From: Pseudomonas taiwanensis DSM 21245
GTDB taxonomy: Bacteria > Pseudomonadota > Gammaproteobacteria > Pseudomonadales > Pseudomonadaceae
Length of the DNA stretch: 64,000 nt
Direction: 5' to 3'
NCBI RefSeq assembly: GCF_000425785.1
Contig: NZ_KE384450.1
Span: 517,873 to 581,872, forward strand
Below are positions 1 to 8,772 of the stretch, in pieces. A program made the position numbers and the translations under genes. The stretch's first letter is position 1. Each line of letters begins with the position of its first letter. The notes beneath the pieces are model-generated. The model did not search any database. It was not told the DNA's origin and saw only the letters and a list, made by a program, of their open reading frames with translations.

Positions 1-585
1 CAAATGGATATTCACGCTATTTGAATGCCAGTACCAAGTATTCGCTTTGAGGTTTGAGGTTTGAAGTTTGGTATTTAGATTTATGAGCATATCCATTTGC
101 CAAGGCGACGCTCAATCACCTTTCCGCTCTTACAGCGGGTCACTTTTTGGCAGACGCCCCAAAAAGTAACCAAAAAAGTCTGGCTCCTATCATCCGGCCC
201 CTACGCTGCGCTCCGGGGTTCCCTCACTCCGGCCTTGCTCCGGGAGGACCGCGCTGAACGACCCATCCTGGGCCGCAGCGCTTGACGGGCATCCATGCCC
301 GTCACCTCCCTGCGCAAGGCCTGCGTTCGGCCTCCTGACGTCGCAATTCGTGGTGTCTGGACTATCGCGCACGAAAAGCCAGAGCAACAGCCAGAGCACA
401 AGCCACAGCACAGCCAGAGCACAAGCCACAGCACAGCCAGAGCACAAGCCACAGCGACAGCCAGAGCGACAGCCAAGCCACAGCGACAGCCAAGCCAGAG
501 CGAGATACTCCTGATCAATGGGGATGTAATTACCCGCGAAGGTAGGCAAGATGACTCCCATGCATGTCCAGACAGGAAGCCCAGT
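1..585. repeat. Non-coding repeat-rich leader upstream of amn
   Basis: No convincing gene lies here. An 11-bp inverted repeat (CAAATGGATAT at 1-11, ATATCCATTTG at 89-99) encloses short GAGGTTT-type direct repeats at 50-70. From about 100 to 330 runs a stretch with inverted pieces (ACTTTTTGG at 142-150 against CCAAAAAGT at 160-168). From memory it resembles a dispersed Pseudomonas repeat that attracts many spurious ORF calls. Positions 380-505 hold the AGCCACAGC tandem array described separately. The open frames across this stretch have low-complexity translations and no ribosome binding site. Confidence 0.6.
392..503. repeat. 23-bp tandem repeat and degenerate continuation
   Basis: Three consecutive copies of a 23-bp unit beginning CAGAGCACAAGCCACAGC start at 392, 415 and 438; the third drifts into ACAGCCAGAGCG and AGCCAAGCCACAGCG variants up to about 503. 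The array lies 80-190 bp ahead of the amn start chosen here. It is open in the amn frame, which artificially lengthens that ORF. Confidence 0.85.
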
Positions 586-2049
586 GTGAGCCAAGCTTTT
601 GTAGTCGTTGATACCCCCGAACAGGCCGTCGATCGTCTGGCGGCCTTGCATGAACAGGCCACCGGGGCCCTCAGCCAGGCCCTGAAGCTTTACCTGAAGG
701 ACCGTACCCAGCCCAATGACGACGAGCGGGCCTTGTTCCGCTACCCGGCCCTGCGCCTGACCTACTACAGCCATGGCGAAGTCGCCGCCACCACCCGGGC
801 CTACGCCAAAGTCCAGGTAGCCGGCACCTACAGCGTTACCGTCACCCAACCCGCCGCGTTCAGAAGCTACCTCCTGGAACAGCTGCGCCCGCTGATGAGC
901 GACTACACCGTAACGGTGGAAGTCGGTGTCAGCGAACAGAACATCCCATACCCCTACGTGGTCGACCAAGGCGACGAACTCGCCGGCAGCGGCATCACCG
1001 CCGCAGAACTCGCGCGGGTATTCCCCAGCACCGACCTGTCAGCCGCCACCGACAACATCGCTGACGGCCTGTGCGACTGGGGCAGCGCCGAAACCCTGCC
1101 GCTGGCGCTGTTCGACGCCGCCCGCGTCGACTTCTCGCTGCGCCGCCTGGTGCACTACACCGGCAGTGACTGGCGCCACATGCAGCCGTGGATCCTGCTG
1201 ACCAACTACCACCGCTATGTCGACCAGTTCATCAGCCACGGCCTGGAGCAATTGCGCGAGGACCCACGCTTCGTACGCATGGTGTTGCCAGGCAATGTAG
1301 TGATCGAGAAGGGCATGGACCACGGTGAGGCCCAAGCGCTGGTCGCCAGCGTCGTCTGGCACCGTTACCAGATGCCGGCCTACCACCTCATCGCCGGCGA
1401 TGGTGATGGCATCACCCTGGTCAACATCGGTGTCGGCCCGTCCAACGCCAAGAACATCACCGACCACCTGGCGGTGCTGCGCCCGCACTGCTGGCTGATG
1501 ATTGGCCACTGTGGCGGCCTGCGACAGTCGCAGACCATCGGCGATTACGTGCTGGCCCACGCCTACATGCGCCGCGACGGTATCCTCGACCGGGTCGTGC
1601 CGCCGAACATTCCGATTCCGGCCCTGGCGGAAGTGCAACTGGCACTGCAGGAAGCCGCGGCGCAGGTGACCGGCGAGCGTGGCGAGGCCTTGAAGAAGCG
1701 CCTGCGCACCGGCACCGTGCTGACCTACGACGACCGCAACTGGGAGCTGCGTTGGGCCCAGGAGCGTCCGCTGATCAACCTGTCCCGCGCCGTGGCGGTG
1801 GACATGGAAAGCGGCACCATCGCCGCCCAGGGCTACCGCCTGCGTGTGCCGTACGGCACCTTGCTGTGTGTTTCGGATAAGCCGCTGCACAGCGAGATCA
1901 AATTGCCTGGCTCGGCCAATGCCTTCTACAACCGCGCCGTCAGTCAGCACCTCAAAATCGGCATCGCTGCCCTCGATCTGTTGCGTACCGAGCTCAATTC
2001 GTTGCACTCGCGTAAACTGCGCAGCTTCGATGAGCCGCCGTTCCGCTGA
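586..2049 (+). CDS. amn: AMP nucleosidase
   Basis: Hydrolyses AMP to adenine and ribose 5-phosphate in the cytoplasm, for adenylate-pool control and purine salvage. The 487-aa product matches the usual length (E. coli Amn is about 484). An N-terminal AMP-binding domain is followed by a purine-nucleoside-phosphorylase fold: GPSNAKNITDHL near residue 285, AVDMESGTIAA near 404 and SDKPLHSEIK near 431. The GTG start at 586 is chosen because AGGAAG lies 7 bases upstream and homology begins there (SQAFVVVDTPEQAV). The frame is open back to ATG 295, but that extension is only Gln/His/Ala repeat. The gene is followed after 6 bp by rluE, so the two are probably co-transcribed. Function is near certain, start fairly sure. 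Confidence 0.93.
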   Translation: MSQAFVVVDTPEQAVDRLAALHEQATGALSQALKLYLKDRTQPNDDERALFRYPALRLTYYSHGEVAATTRAYAKVQVAGTYSVTVTQPAAFRSYLLEQLRPLMSDYTVTVEVGVSEQNIPYPYVVDQGDELAGSGITAAELARVFPSTDLSAATDNIADGLCDWGSAETLPLALFDAARVDFSLRRLVHYTGSDWRHMQPWILLTNYHRYVDQFISHGLEQLREDPRFVRMVLPGNVVIEKGMDHGEAQALVASVVWHRYQMPAYHLIAGDGDGITLVNIGVGPSNAKNITDHLAVLRPHCWLMIGHCGGLRQSQTIGDYVLAHAYMRRDGILDRVVPPNIPIPALAEVQLALQEAAAQVTGERGEALKKRLRTGTVLTYDDRNWELRWAQERPLINLSRAVAVDMESGTIAAQGYRLRVPYGTLLCVSDKPLHSEIKLPGSANAFYNRAVSQHLKIGIAALDLLRTELNSLHSRKLRSFDEPPFR

Positions 2050-2055
2050 GGATCC

Positions 2056-2691
2056 ATGCCCCTGCCACCCCGTTCCAAGCCGCGCCGCCCCTCGGCGCGG
2101 CCTGCCGGTCCCCGTCGCCAACCCAAGGCGCCGCCGGCCGAGCCCCGCCTGATCCTGTTCAACAAGCCGTTCGACGTGCTGACCCAGTTCAGTGACGGCG
2201 AAGGGCGTGCCACCCTCAAGGACTACATCGACATCCCGGGCGTCTATCCAGCCGGGCGGCTGGATCGTGACAGTGAAGGCCTGCTGCTGCTGACCAACGA
2301 CGGTGGACTGCAAGCGCGCATCGCCGATCCGAAGCACAAGTTGGCCAAAACCTATTGGGTGCAGGTCGAAGGCGAGCCGAGCGACGAGCAATTGCAGCGG
2401 CTGCGCGACGGCGTGGAACTCAACGACGGGCCCACCTTGCCAGCACAAGCGCGGCGCCTGGATGAGCCTGATCTGTGGCCGCGCAATCCGCCGGTGCGGT
2501 TTCGCAAGAGCGTGCCGACCAGTTGGCTGGAGCTGGTGATTCGCGAGGGGCGCAACCGCCAGGTGCGGCGGATGACGGCAGCGGTAGGGCTGCCTACCTT
2601 GCGTCTGGTGCGGGTACGTATTGGTGACTGGACCTTGGATGGCCTGGACCAGGGCTGCTGGCGCGAGGTGGCGCCAAAGCTCGTGCGCTAA
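2056..2691 (+). CDS. rluE: 23S rRNA pseudouridine synthase, RluE type
   Basis: Member of the RsuA/RluB/E/F family, which isomerises a uridine of 23S rRNA (U2457 in E. coli for RluE). The 211-aa product has the family signature [17 protein letters not shown] with the catalytic Asp at residue 70, and the C-terminal [11 protein letters not shown] motif near residue 164. No S4 domain precedes the catalytic domain; only a basic Pro/Arg-rich 30-residue tail does, which is why RluE is preferred over RsuA or RluB. It starts 6 bp after amn. Confidence 0.9.
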   Translation: MPLPPRSKPRRPSARPAGPRRQPKAPPAEPRLILFNKPFDVLTQFSDGEGRATLKDYIDIPGVYPAGRLDRDSEGLLLLTNDGGLQARIADPKHKLAKTYWVQVEGEPSDEQLQRLRDGVELNDGPTLPAQARRLDEPDLWPRNPPVRFRKSVPTSWLELVIREGRNRQVRRMTAAVGLPTLRLVRVRIGDWTLDGLDQGCWREVAPKLVR

Positions 2692-2763
2692 CCCAGCGCC
2701 GTCGGCAGGGGCAACACCGCCCCTGCAGGAGCTGGCTTGCCGGCGCTGAGCTCCGCCAAACCG

Positions 2764-2967
2764 CTAAACCCCCTCCAGAAACCCCACCACCACGCTCTTG
2801 ATGATGAAGGCCAGTACACCCAGGCCCAACACGAAGAACAGAATCAGCGTACCAAAACGCCCCGCCTTGGATTTCTTGGCCAGGTCCCAGACGATGAAGC
2901 CCATGAAACCGATCAGCACGGTCACCAGGACGATCATCATCCACTCTTCAAATACAGCCGGATCCAT
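2764..2967 (-). CDS. DUF2788 small membrane protein
   Basis: A 67-aa protein of unknown function matching the short DUF2788 family seen in Pseudomonas and relatives. It has two predicted membrane helices (about residues 10-28 and 42-62) joined by a basic loop, DLAKKSKAGRFG, so it should form a hairpin in the inner membrane. It lies 19 bp downstream of the Lrp-type regulator on the same strand and may share its transcript. The 3' side faces rluE across a GC-rich REP-like spacer (2692-2763). Confidence 0.8.
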   Translation of the reverse strand: MDPAVFEEWMMIVLVTVLIGFMGFIVWDLAKKSKAGRFGTLILFFVLGLGVLAFIIKSVVVGFLEGV

Positions 2968-2986
2968 CTGTTTTCTCCTGTTGCGA

Positions 2987-3463
2987 TCAGCGCAGGTGGG
3001 TCAGCGGCATTTCGGTGCTGGCCAGCACCTGGTTGAGCACGAAGCTCGAACGCACGCTGGTGACGCCTTCGATACGGGTCAGGCTGCCTAGGAGCAACTT
3101 CTGGTAATGGTCCATGTCGGGCACCACGACCTTCAGTTGATAGTCAGCGTCCATTCCCGTGACCAGGCTGCATTCCAGCACCTGGGGCAGGTTGCGGATG
3201 GCGGCTTCGAAGGTTTCGAAACGCTCCGGGGTGTGACGGTCCATGCCGATCAATACATAGGCAGTCAGGCTCAGGCCGAGTTTCTTGCGGTCGAGCAGGG
3301 CGACCTGGCGCGAGATATAGCCGTCGTCTTCCAGTTGCTTGACCCGACGCGAGCATGGGGAGGGCGAAAGACCGATACGTTCTGCCAGCTCCTGGTTGGA
3401 GATGCGTGCGTCACGCTGCAATTCGGCGAGGATGCTCAGGTCGTAGCGGTCAAGCTTGCTCAT
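2987..3463 (-). CDS. Lrp/AsnC family transcriptional regulator
   Basis: A 158-aa DNA-binding regulator. The N-terminal winged helix-turn-helix (LDRYDLSILAELQRDARIS, then NQELAERIGLSPSPCSRRV) covers about residues 3-45. The C-terminal RAM/AsnC ligand domain follows (VLECSLVTGMDADYQLKV near 95-115). The family senses amino acids or related metabolites and forms octamers. This is not the BkdR or Lrp sequence I remember, so the target is unknown; no catabolic operon adjoins it. The upstream 395-bp spacer probably holds its promoter. Confidence 0.9.
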   Translation of the reverse strand: MSKLDRYDLSILAELQRDARISNQELAERIGLSPSPCSRRVKQLEDDGYISRQVALLDRKKLGLSLTAYVLIGMDRHTPERFETFEAAIRNLPQVLECSLVTGMDADYQLKVVVPDMDHYQKLLLGSLTRIEGVTSVRSSFVLNQVLASTEMPLTHLR

Positions 3464-3858
3464 GGGAAAGGCCTTTTCTGTTCAGATTGCGATGAATTAT
3501 CAATCCAGGGTGAAAAATTGCGCAAGTGCTATTTATCCGAGCAATCTTCGCAATCATCTGCTGCACCGTCTCCCGTATCGTTACTCACAGAATCACTGCC
3601 CGGACATGAGTCCACGGCGACGCGCCCTAGGCGGGCGGTCGCGGCCAGCCATCCAACAGGATCCGCCAGGCCCCCGGGCTACACACCGTCCAGAAGACGA
3701 TGTGAGGTGAGCCGGTGCCACAAGCACCGAGCACGGACGACAATTCCCAAAGGGAGGCCCAGCGGCCTCCCTTTTTTCATGCCTGCGTTTTTCATCTGCC
3801 CTTGCCATGGGCGCGGTAGACTGGCGGCCAGTGCAGTGCATTCACCGAGAGGAACAAC
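3464..3858. other. Intergenic region with an orphan terminator; possible sRNA
   Basis: This 395-bp gap separates the divergent Lrp-type and DUF6515 genes. The first 100 bases are AT-rich and suit the regulator promoter. The rest is GC-rich and ends in a strong intrinsic terminator pointing along the plus strand (3749-3776), with no gene upstream of it on that strand. A non-coding transcript in roughly 3590-3776 is therefore possible. I do not recognise it as a known Pseudomonas sRNA. Confidence 0.4.
3749..3776 (+). terminator. Intrinsic terminator, no known upstream gene
   Basis: Perfect 11-bp stem AAAGGGAGGCC (3749-3759) and GGCCTCCCTTT (3764-3774) with loop CAGC, followed directly by a T-run. 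It precedes the DUF6515 start by about 80 bp and so cannot serve that gene. Confidence 0.85.
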
Positions 3859-4698
3859 ATGAAGTCGCGCATCTGGCAGTTGGCAGGTGTTGGTGTGTTG
3901 GGGCTGGGCATCAGCTTGGGCGCTTTGGCCCAAGGGCCGGGCGAGGGCTATGGCGGTCAGGGCGACACCCCCCAGCAAGGCGCCAATGGTGGCGCCCCAG
4001 GCCGTGCGCTCAACTCGCGCGACGAAGTGCGTCAAACTCAACCAGCGCGACAGGGTTACTACCAGGACATCCCGCGTCGCAATGGCGAGGTGCGTTCGTG
4101 GGAGGCGGGTGGCCCAGGTCAGCGGCCTGGGGGCGACTGGCATGGGCGTCCGGACGGGCATGGCAATGGCTGGGGGCCTGGGCCGCAGTACCGCCCTGGG
4201 CATACGGTAGACCGCTTCCCCGACCGTTACTGGAAGGTGCCCTACCGTGGGCAGGATTACTTCTACTCTGGCGGTTACTGGTATCGCCCTCATGGGGGCC
4301 GCTATATCGTGGTGACCCCGCCGTATGGTGTGCGGGTCGATTACCTGCCGCCTTACGCCCGCGAAGTATGGCTGGGCGGGGCGTTGTTCTTCCTGGTGGC
4401 CGATACCTATTACCAGTACCTGGCCGATAGCCGCGAATATGTAGTGGTCAACCCGCCTGTGGCCAGGCCTGCACCGGTAGTGCCCGCCGCCAACGGTTAT
4501 GACGTGGTGGCCTACCCGATGTATGGCCAGGGGCAGGAGCAGCAGGATCAGGATCGCTACCAGTGCCACCGCTGGGCCGTAAGCCAGTCGGGGTTCGACC
4601 CCGCGAACGCCAGCTATGCGCCCGCCGCCAACGTGGCGGACACCTACCGACGTGCGCTGGGCGCTTGTCTGAGTGGGCGGGGATACAGCATCAACTGA
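3859..4698 (+). CDS. Exported Tyr/Pro/Gly-rich protein, DUF6515-like
   Basis: A 279-aa exported protein of unknown function. A signal peptide is clear (MKSRIWQLAGVGVLGLGISL, cleavage after ALA near residue 25). A Gly/Gln/Arg-rich linker follows to about residue 115. A Tyr-rich block with YYSGGYWYRP-type motifs, a VVTPPYGVRVDYLPP segment and a second VVNPP motif is typical of DUF6515 proteins. The C-terminal part contains two cysteines (CHRWAV, LGACLSG) that could form a disulfide. AGAGGAAC lies just ahead of the start codon. An envelope role is inference. Confidence 0.75.
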   Translation: MKSRIWQLAGVGVLGLGISLGALAQGPGEGYGGQGDTPQQGANGGAPGRALNSRDEVRQTQPARQGYYQDIPRRNGEVRSWEAGGPGQRPGGDWHGRPDGHGNGWGPGPQYRPGHTVDRFPDRYWKVPYRGQDYFYSGGYWYRPHGGRYIVVTPPYGVRVDYLPPYAREVWLGGALFFLVADTYYQYLADSREYVVVNPPVARPAPVVPAANGYDVVAYPMYGQGQEQQDQDRYQCHRWAVSQSGFDPANASYAPAANVADTYRRALGACLSGRGYSIN

Positions 4699-4720
4699 GG
4701 CTGTGTGTCGCCTGGATAGA

Positions 4721-4764
4721 CCCTATCGCCGGCCAGCCGGCTGCCGCACCCGTTGGCGATAGGG
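4721..4764. repeat. REP-like inverted repeat between convergent genes
   Basis: CCCTATCGCC (4721-4730) pairs perfectly with GGCGATAGGG (4755-4764) around a GC-rich core. It lies between the ends of the DUF6515 and fieF genes and may act as a shared terminator or transcript stabiliser. No T-run follows. Confidence 0.6.
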
Positions 4765-4767
4765 GGC

Positions 4768-5637
4768 TCAGACAGGGTCCGCATGCACCATCACATCCGC
4801 CTTCGGATACCGCTGGCGGATCGCCGCAGATGCTGCCACGCACAATGCATGTGCCTCGTGCAGCGGCAGTTCCCCGGGCAGCTCCAGATGCAGTTGCACG
4901 AACCATTGGTTGCCTGACATACGCGTGCGCAGGTCATGCACGCCTTTTACCCCAGGCACCGCCAGCACTTGTTCGGCCATGCCTTCGGCGACATCCGCAG
5001 GCAGCTCCTGGTCCATGAGGATCGCCGTGCTCTCCCGGGCAATCTGCAGCGCGCTCCAAAGGATGTATACCGCGATGCCGAGGCCGAACAGCGCATCCAC
5101 TTGTGGCCAGCCGAAGCGGGCCAGCACCAGGGCCAGCAGGATGCTGCCATTGAGCAGCAGGTCAGAGCGGTAGTGCAGCGAATCGGCGCGTACGGCCGTG
5201 GAGCCGGTCAGGCGGATGACCTTGTGCTGCAAGGCCAGCAACGCCACGGTCAGTACCAGCGACAGCAACATCACGGCGATGCCGATGCTGGTGTCGCCCA
5301 GAGGCTGCGGTGTCTGCAGGCGCTCGACCGCTTGCACCGCGATCAGCACCGCGCTGCCACCGATGAACAATGCCTGGGCCATGCCGGCCAGGGCTTCGGC
5401 CTTGCCATGGCCGAAACGGTGGTCGTCATCGGCCGGGCGCAAAGCGTAGTGCACGGCCAGCAGGTTGAGGAACGAGGCGACGGCGTCCAGCGCCGAGTCG
5501 GTCAAGCCCGCCAGCAGGCTCACCGAGCCGCTGAGCCACCAGGCGACCGCCTTGCTCAGGACCAGGATGCTGGCCACGGCCAATGAGGCGCGGGTAGCCA
5601 GGCGCAGCAGGCGTTGGTGTTCAGCCGGGGTGATCAT
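4768..5637 (-). CDS. fieF: Cation-efflux pump of the CDF family, FieF type
   Basis: A 289-aa inner-membrane exporter of Fe(II)/Zn(II) and similar ions by proton antiport. Six membrane helices are followed by a cytoplasmic ferredoxin-like domain (VLAVPGVKGVHDLRTR onward). The metal site of E. coli FieF is conserved with a two-residue offset: D47 and D51 (LTDSALD), H155 and D159 (SLHYRSD). DDDHRFGHGKAEALA is the family's conserved cytoplasmic loop. The frame extends upstream to 5712, but that would overlap the lipoprotein gene; MITPAEHQ at 5637 gives the normal length. No clear ribosome binding site is seen, so coupling to the upstream lipoprotein gene is possible. Confidence 0.88.
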   Translation of the reverse strand: MITPAEHQRLLRLATRASLAVASILVLSKAVAWWLSGSVSLLAGLTDSALDAVASFLNLLAVHYALRPADDDHRFGHGKAEALAGMAQALFIGGSAVLIAVQAVERLQTPQPLGDTSIGIAVMLLSLVLTVALLALQHKVIRLTGSTAVRADSLHYRSDLLLNGSILLALVLARFGWPQVDALFGLGIAVYILWSALQIARESTAILMDQELPADVAEGMAEQVLAVPGVKGVHDLRTRMSGNQWFVQLHLELPGELPLHEAHALCVAASAAIRQRYPKADVMVHADPV

Positions 5638-5662
5638 GCCGGAGGCGATGTCCTTGTGTGGT

Positions 5663-6082
5663 TCAGGCGGCCGGGACCAGGCCGTAAGCGGCCAGTTGCT
5701 CGACGCTGCCACGGTGCTGGATCAAGCGCGGGTCGTTCAGCGGCAAGCGCTGGCCCAGCTCGCTTTCGAGAATGGCCTGCAGCTTGAGGTTGTCGACCTT
5801 GCCGTCGGGCGTAACGGCTTGGCGCAGTTTCTCCGGCGCGACCTGGGCCGTGGTGCCGCCGGGGTAATAGATGGCACCGGTGGCGAAGTCCACGCCGAAG
5901 GCGATCAGGCCAGGAATGACATAGAACAGGATACCGATGGCATCGAGCGCGGCGACCACAGGGTCGATCTTGCCTTCGATCTGGCCGCGACGGTCAGGGT
6001 AGAACAGCGTGCCACAGGCCGTCAGCTGGGTCAGCAGGGTGGCGATGAGTACGCTGCCAATGACGCGGGAAGGGATACGCAT
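5663..6082 (-). CDS. Small lipoprotein of unknown function
   Basis: A 139-aa protein with a lipoprotein signal: a positively charged start, a hydrophobic stretch and lipobox LTAC-G with Cys23. The mature part has a hydrophobic segment (IGILFYVIPGLIAFGVDFA, about residues 49-67) and a C-terminal region ESELGQRLPLNDPRLIQ. Similar Pseudomonas proteins are, as I recall, sometimes mislabelled polyribonucleotide nucleotidyltransferase; nothing here supports that. It is followed after 25 bp by fieF on the same strand. An outer-membrane location is inferred because no Asp follows the Cys. Confidence 0.75.
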   Translation of the reverse strand: MRIPSRVIGSVLIATLLTQLTACGTLFYPDRRGQIEGKIDPVVAALDAIGILFYVIPGLIAFGVDFATGAIYYPGGTTAQVAPEKLRQAVTPDGKVDNLKLQAILESELGQRLPLNDPRLIQHRGSVEQLAAYGLVPAA

Positions 6083-6200
6083 GTGAATCTCCGAAAAAGG
6101 TGTACTGCAAGGCTAGGCGTTACGCCAGCACCTGATGCTAAGACCATGATAGAGCAGGCTCGGTTCGCCGTTATACTCGGACGATTGTTCGAGGACCACC

Positions 6201-8729
6201 ATGATTTCATTACCAATCGATGCTGTCTTGCCCGCCCTGCGCCGGGCGCTGGAAAACCGTGACGAAGCGGTGCTCGAAGCGCCTCCCGGTGCGGGCAAGA
6301 CCACCCGGGTACCCTTGGCGTTGCTGGACGAACCTTGGCTGGCCGGCCAGACCATCCTCATGCTCGAACCCCGTCGCCTGGCCGCCCGTGCGGCGGCCGA
6401 GCGCCTGGCCAGCGAGCTGGGCGAGAAGGTCGGGGAAACCGTGGGCTATCGCATCCGGCTGGACAGCAAGGTGGGCCCCCATACCCGCATCGAAGTGGTC
6501 ACCGAAGGTATCCTCACGCGGCGCCTGCAGGCTGACCCGGCGCTGGACGGGGTGGGCTTGCTGATTTTCGACGAGTTCCACGAACGCAGCCTGGACGCCG
6601 ACCTGGCCCTGGCGCTGAGCCTCAGCGGCCGCGAACTGCTGCGCGACGAGCCGCCGCTGAAGATCCTGCTGATGTCCGCGACCTTGGAAGGCGAACGCTT
6701 GTCGCGGCTGCTGGACGATGCGCCGGTGGTCAGCAGCGAGGGTCGCATGCACCCTGTGGATATCCATTGGGGGCGCCCGTTCCAACCCGGTGAATTCATC
6801 GAGCCACGGGTTGTGGACAGTGTGCTCCAGGCCTTGGCGGACCAGACCGGCAGCCTGTTGGTGTTCCTGCCCGGTCAGGCCGAGATTCGACGTGTCAACC
6901 AGAGCCTTCGCGATGCCCTCGGCGAACGTCCCGAGATCCTGCTGTGCCCATTGCACGGCGAACTCGACCTCAACGCCCAGCGTGCGGCCATCGACCCTGC
7001 GCCCAAAGGCCAGCGCAAGGTGGTGCTGGCCACCAATATCGCTGAAACCAGTCTGACCATCGACGGTGTGCGCGTGGTCATCGACGCCGGCCTGGCACGC
7101 GTCCCGCGTTTCGACCCAGGCAGTGGCATGACGCGCCTGGACACGCAGCGCATCTCGCGGGCCAGTGCCACCCAACGTGCCGGGCGGGCTGGACGTCTGG
7201 AGCCGGGGGTGTGCTACCGACTGTGGTCCGAAGCCCAGCACGACCAGCTGGCGGCCCACGGCAGTGCCGAAATTCTTCAGGCCGACCTGGCAGGCCTGGC
7301 CCTGCAACTGGCGCGATGGGGGGTTGAACCAGGGCAACTGCGCTGGCTCGACCAGCCGCCGACTGCTGCGTTCGCTCAAGCCCGGGACCTGCTGGCACGG
7401 CTGGGCGCGTTCAAGCCGGGCAGCCGCGATCATCTCAGCGAGCACGGCCAGGCCATGGTCGAGCTGCCTGCCCACCCGCGCATTGCGCACCTGCTGTTGC
7501 GCGGGCAGAGCCTGGGGTTGGCCGACATGGCCTGCGATGTCGCCGCCTTGCTGGGCGAGCGCGATATCCAGCGCGGGGCTGGCGCCGACTTGCACAGCCG
7601 ACTGGCGCTGGTCAGCGGCGAGGCCAAGGCCGGTCGTGACAGCCAAGGGGGCGTGCAGCGTGCGCGCCAGCTGGCCCGTCAGTACCGGGGGCTGTTGCGC
7701 GGCAAGGCCGCAGCGGCGGTTACCGACCCTGATCATCCTCGTTGGCTCGGTGCGCTGTTGGCGCTGGCCTATCCCGATCGGGTCGCTCAGCAGCGCCGCG
7801 AGGGCGGTGCCGAGTATCGCCTGGCCAATGGCCGCGCAGCGCTGTTCGCCGAGGTCGATGCTCTGATGAAGTGTCCATGGCTGGTGATCGCCGACCTGGG
7901 CAGCCGTCAGGGGCAGCGGGAAGAGCGCATCTACCTGGCGGCCGAGTTCGACCCGGCGCTGTTGGACGGCGTGCTGGCCGAGCAGGTCGATGTCCTCGAT
8001 ATCCTTGACTGGGACGAGCGGGAGAACGTTTTGCGTGCCGAGCGTCAGCGCAAAGTGGGCGAACTGGTACTCAGTCGCGAACCCTTGCCTGGTTTGGATG
8101 AAGAGGCGCGAACCAAGGCCCTGCTCGGTTTGGTGCGACGCAAAGGCCTCAACCTGCTGACCTGGACGCCGGAACTGCGCCAGTGGCAGGCGCGTATTGC
8201 GTTGTTGCGCCAGCTCGATCTCGCGCAGGACGGCCAAAGCGAATGGCCTGATCTGAGCGACGAGGCATTGTTGGCGAGCCTCGATGTCTGGCTGCAGCCG
8301 TACCTGGGCAACGTGTCGCGGCTGAGCCATTTTGCCGCGCTGGATGTGTCCTCGATCCTGCGCAACCTGCTGCCCTGGCCGTTGCCGCAACGTCTGGATG
8401 AGCTGGCGCCGCAATCGCTGACAGTGCCTTCGGGTTCGAACATCAGGCTCGATTACAGCGAGTACCCGCCGATTCTCGCCGTGCGCCTGCAAGAGCTTTT
8501 TGGCTTGGCGGATACGCCACGTCTTGCGCAAGGACGCCTGCAGGTGAAGCTGCACTTGCTGTCACCCGCGCGCCGACCGGTGCAGGTCACTCAGGATCTG
8601 GCCAACTTCTGGCGCACGACCTATGCCGAAGTGAAGAAAGACTTGAAAGGACGTTACCCGAAGCACTACTGGCCGGATGACCCGCTGGTGGCCGAGGCCA
8701 CGGCGCGGGCCAAACCACGCGGCACGTGA
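6201..8729 (+). CDS. hrpB: ATP-dependent helicase HrpB
   Basis: An 842-aa DEAH-box RNA helicase of the HrpB family. Walker A is APPGAGKT (residues 27-34), and the DEAH-position motif reads DEFH (124-127), as usual for HrpB. SAT appears in LLMSATLEGERLSRLL, motif V/VI as LATNIAETSLTIDGV and SATQRAGRAGRL. The HA2 domain and the HrpB-specific C-terminal domain (PWPLPQRLDELAPQ to KGRYPKHYWPDDPL) close the protein. Length is normal (E. coli about 809-820). GAGGA precedes the ATG. Exact cellular substrates are not established for the family. Confidence 0.95.
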   Translation: MISLPIDAVLPALRRALENRDEAVLEAPPGAGKTTRVPLALLDEPWLAGQTILMLEPRRLAARAAAERLASELGEKVGETVGYRIRLDSKVGPHTRIEVVTEGILTRRLQADPALDGVGLLIFDEFHERSLDADLALALSLSGRELLRDEPPLKILLMSATLEGERLSRLLDDAPVVSSEGRMHPVDIHWGRPFQPGEFIEPRVVDSVLQALADQTGSLLVFLPGQAEIRRVNQSLRDALGERPEILLCPLHGELDLNAQRAAIDPAPKGQRKVVLATNIAETSLTIDGVRVVIDAGLARVPRFDPGSGMTRLDTQRISRASATQRAGRAGRLEPGVCYRLWSEAQHDQLAAHGSAEILQADLAGLALQLARWGVEPGQLRWLDQPPTAAFAQARDLLARLGAFKPGSRDHLSEHGQAMVELPAHPRIAHLLLRGQSLGLADMACDVAALLGERDIQRGAGADLHSRLALVSGEAKAGRDSQGGVQRARQLARQYRGLLRGKAAAAVTDPDHPRWLGALLALAYPDRVAQQRREGGAEYRLANGRAALFAEVDALMKCPWLVIADLGSRQGQREERIYLAAEFDPALLDGVLAEQVDVLDILDWDERENVLRAERQRKVGELVLSREPLPGLDEEARTKALLGLVRRKGLNLLTWTPELRQWQARIALLRQLDLAQDGQSEWPDLSDEALLASLDVWLQPYLGNVSRLSHFAALDVSSILRNLLPWPLPQRLDELAPQSLTVPSGSNIRLDYSEYPPILAVRLQELFGLADTPRLAQGRLQVKLHLLSPARRPVQVTQDLANFWRTTYAEVKKDLKGRYPKHYWPDDPLVAEATARAKPRGT

Positions 8730-8772
8730 CAGCGCCGGCACCGTTGCTGAAATGGGCGGTGCCGGTCAGGTA

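Noticed and set aside
97-285. 62-aa frame in the leader repeat
   Set aside because: Typical spurious frame of a dispersed Pseudomonas repeat.
392-503. CRISPR array
   Set aside because: The 23-bp units are directly adjacent without unique spacers; a simple tandem repeat. No cas gene in the window.
295-585. N-terminal extension of amn from ATG 295
   Set aside because: The translation is a Gln/His/Ala repeat from the tandem array; family homology and the AGGAAG site support GTG 586.
6210-8555. 781-aa antisense frame opposite hrpB
   Set aside because: Same third-position effect; composition rich in Gln/His/Arg/Ala without motifs.
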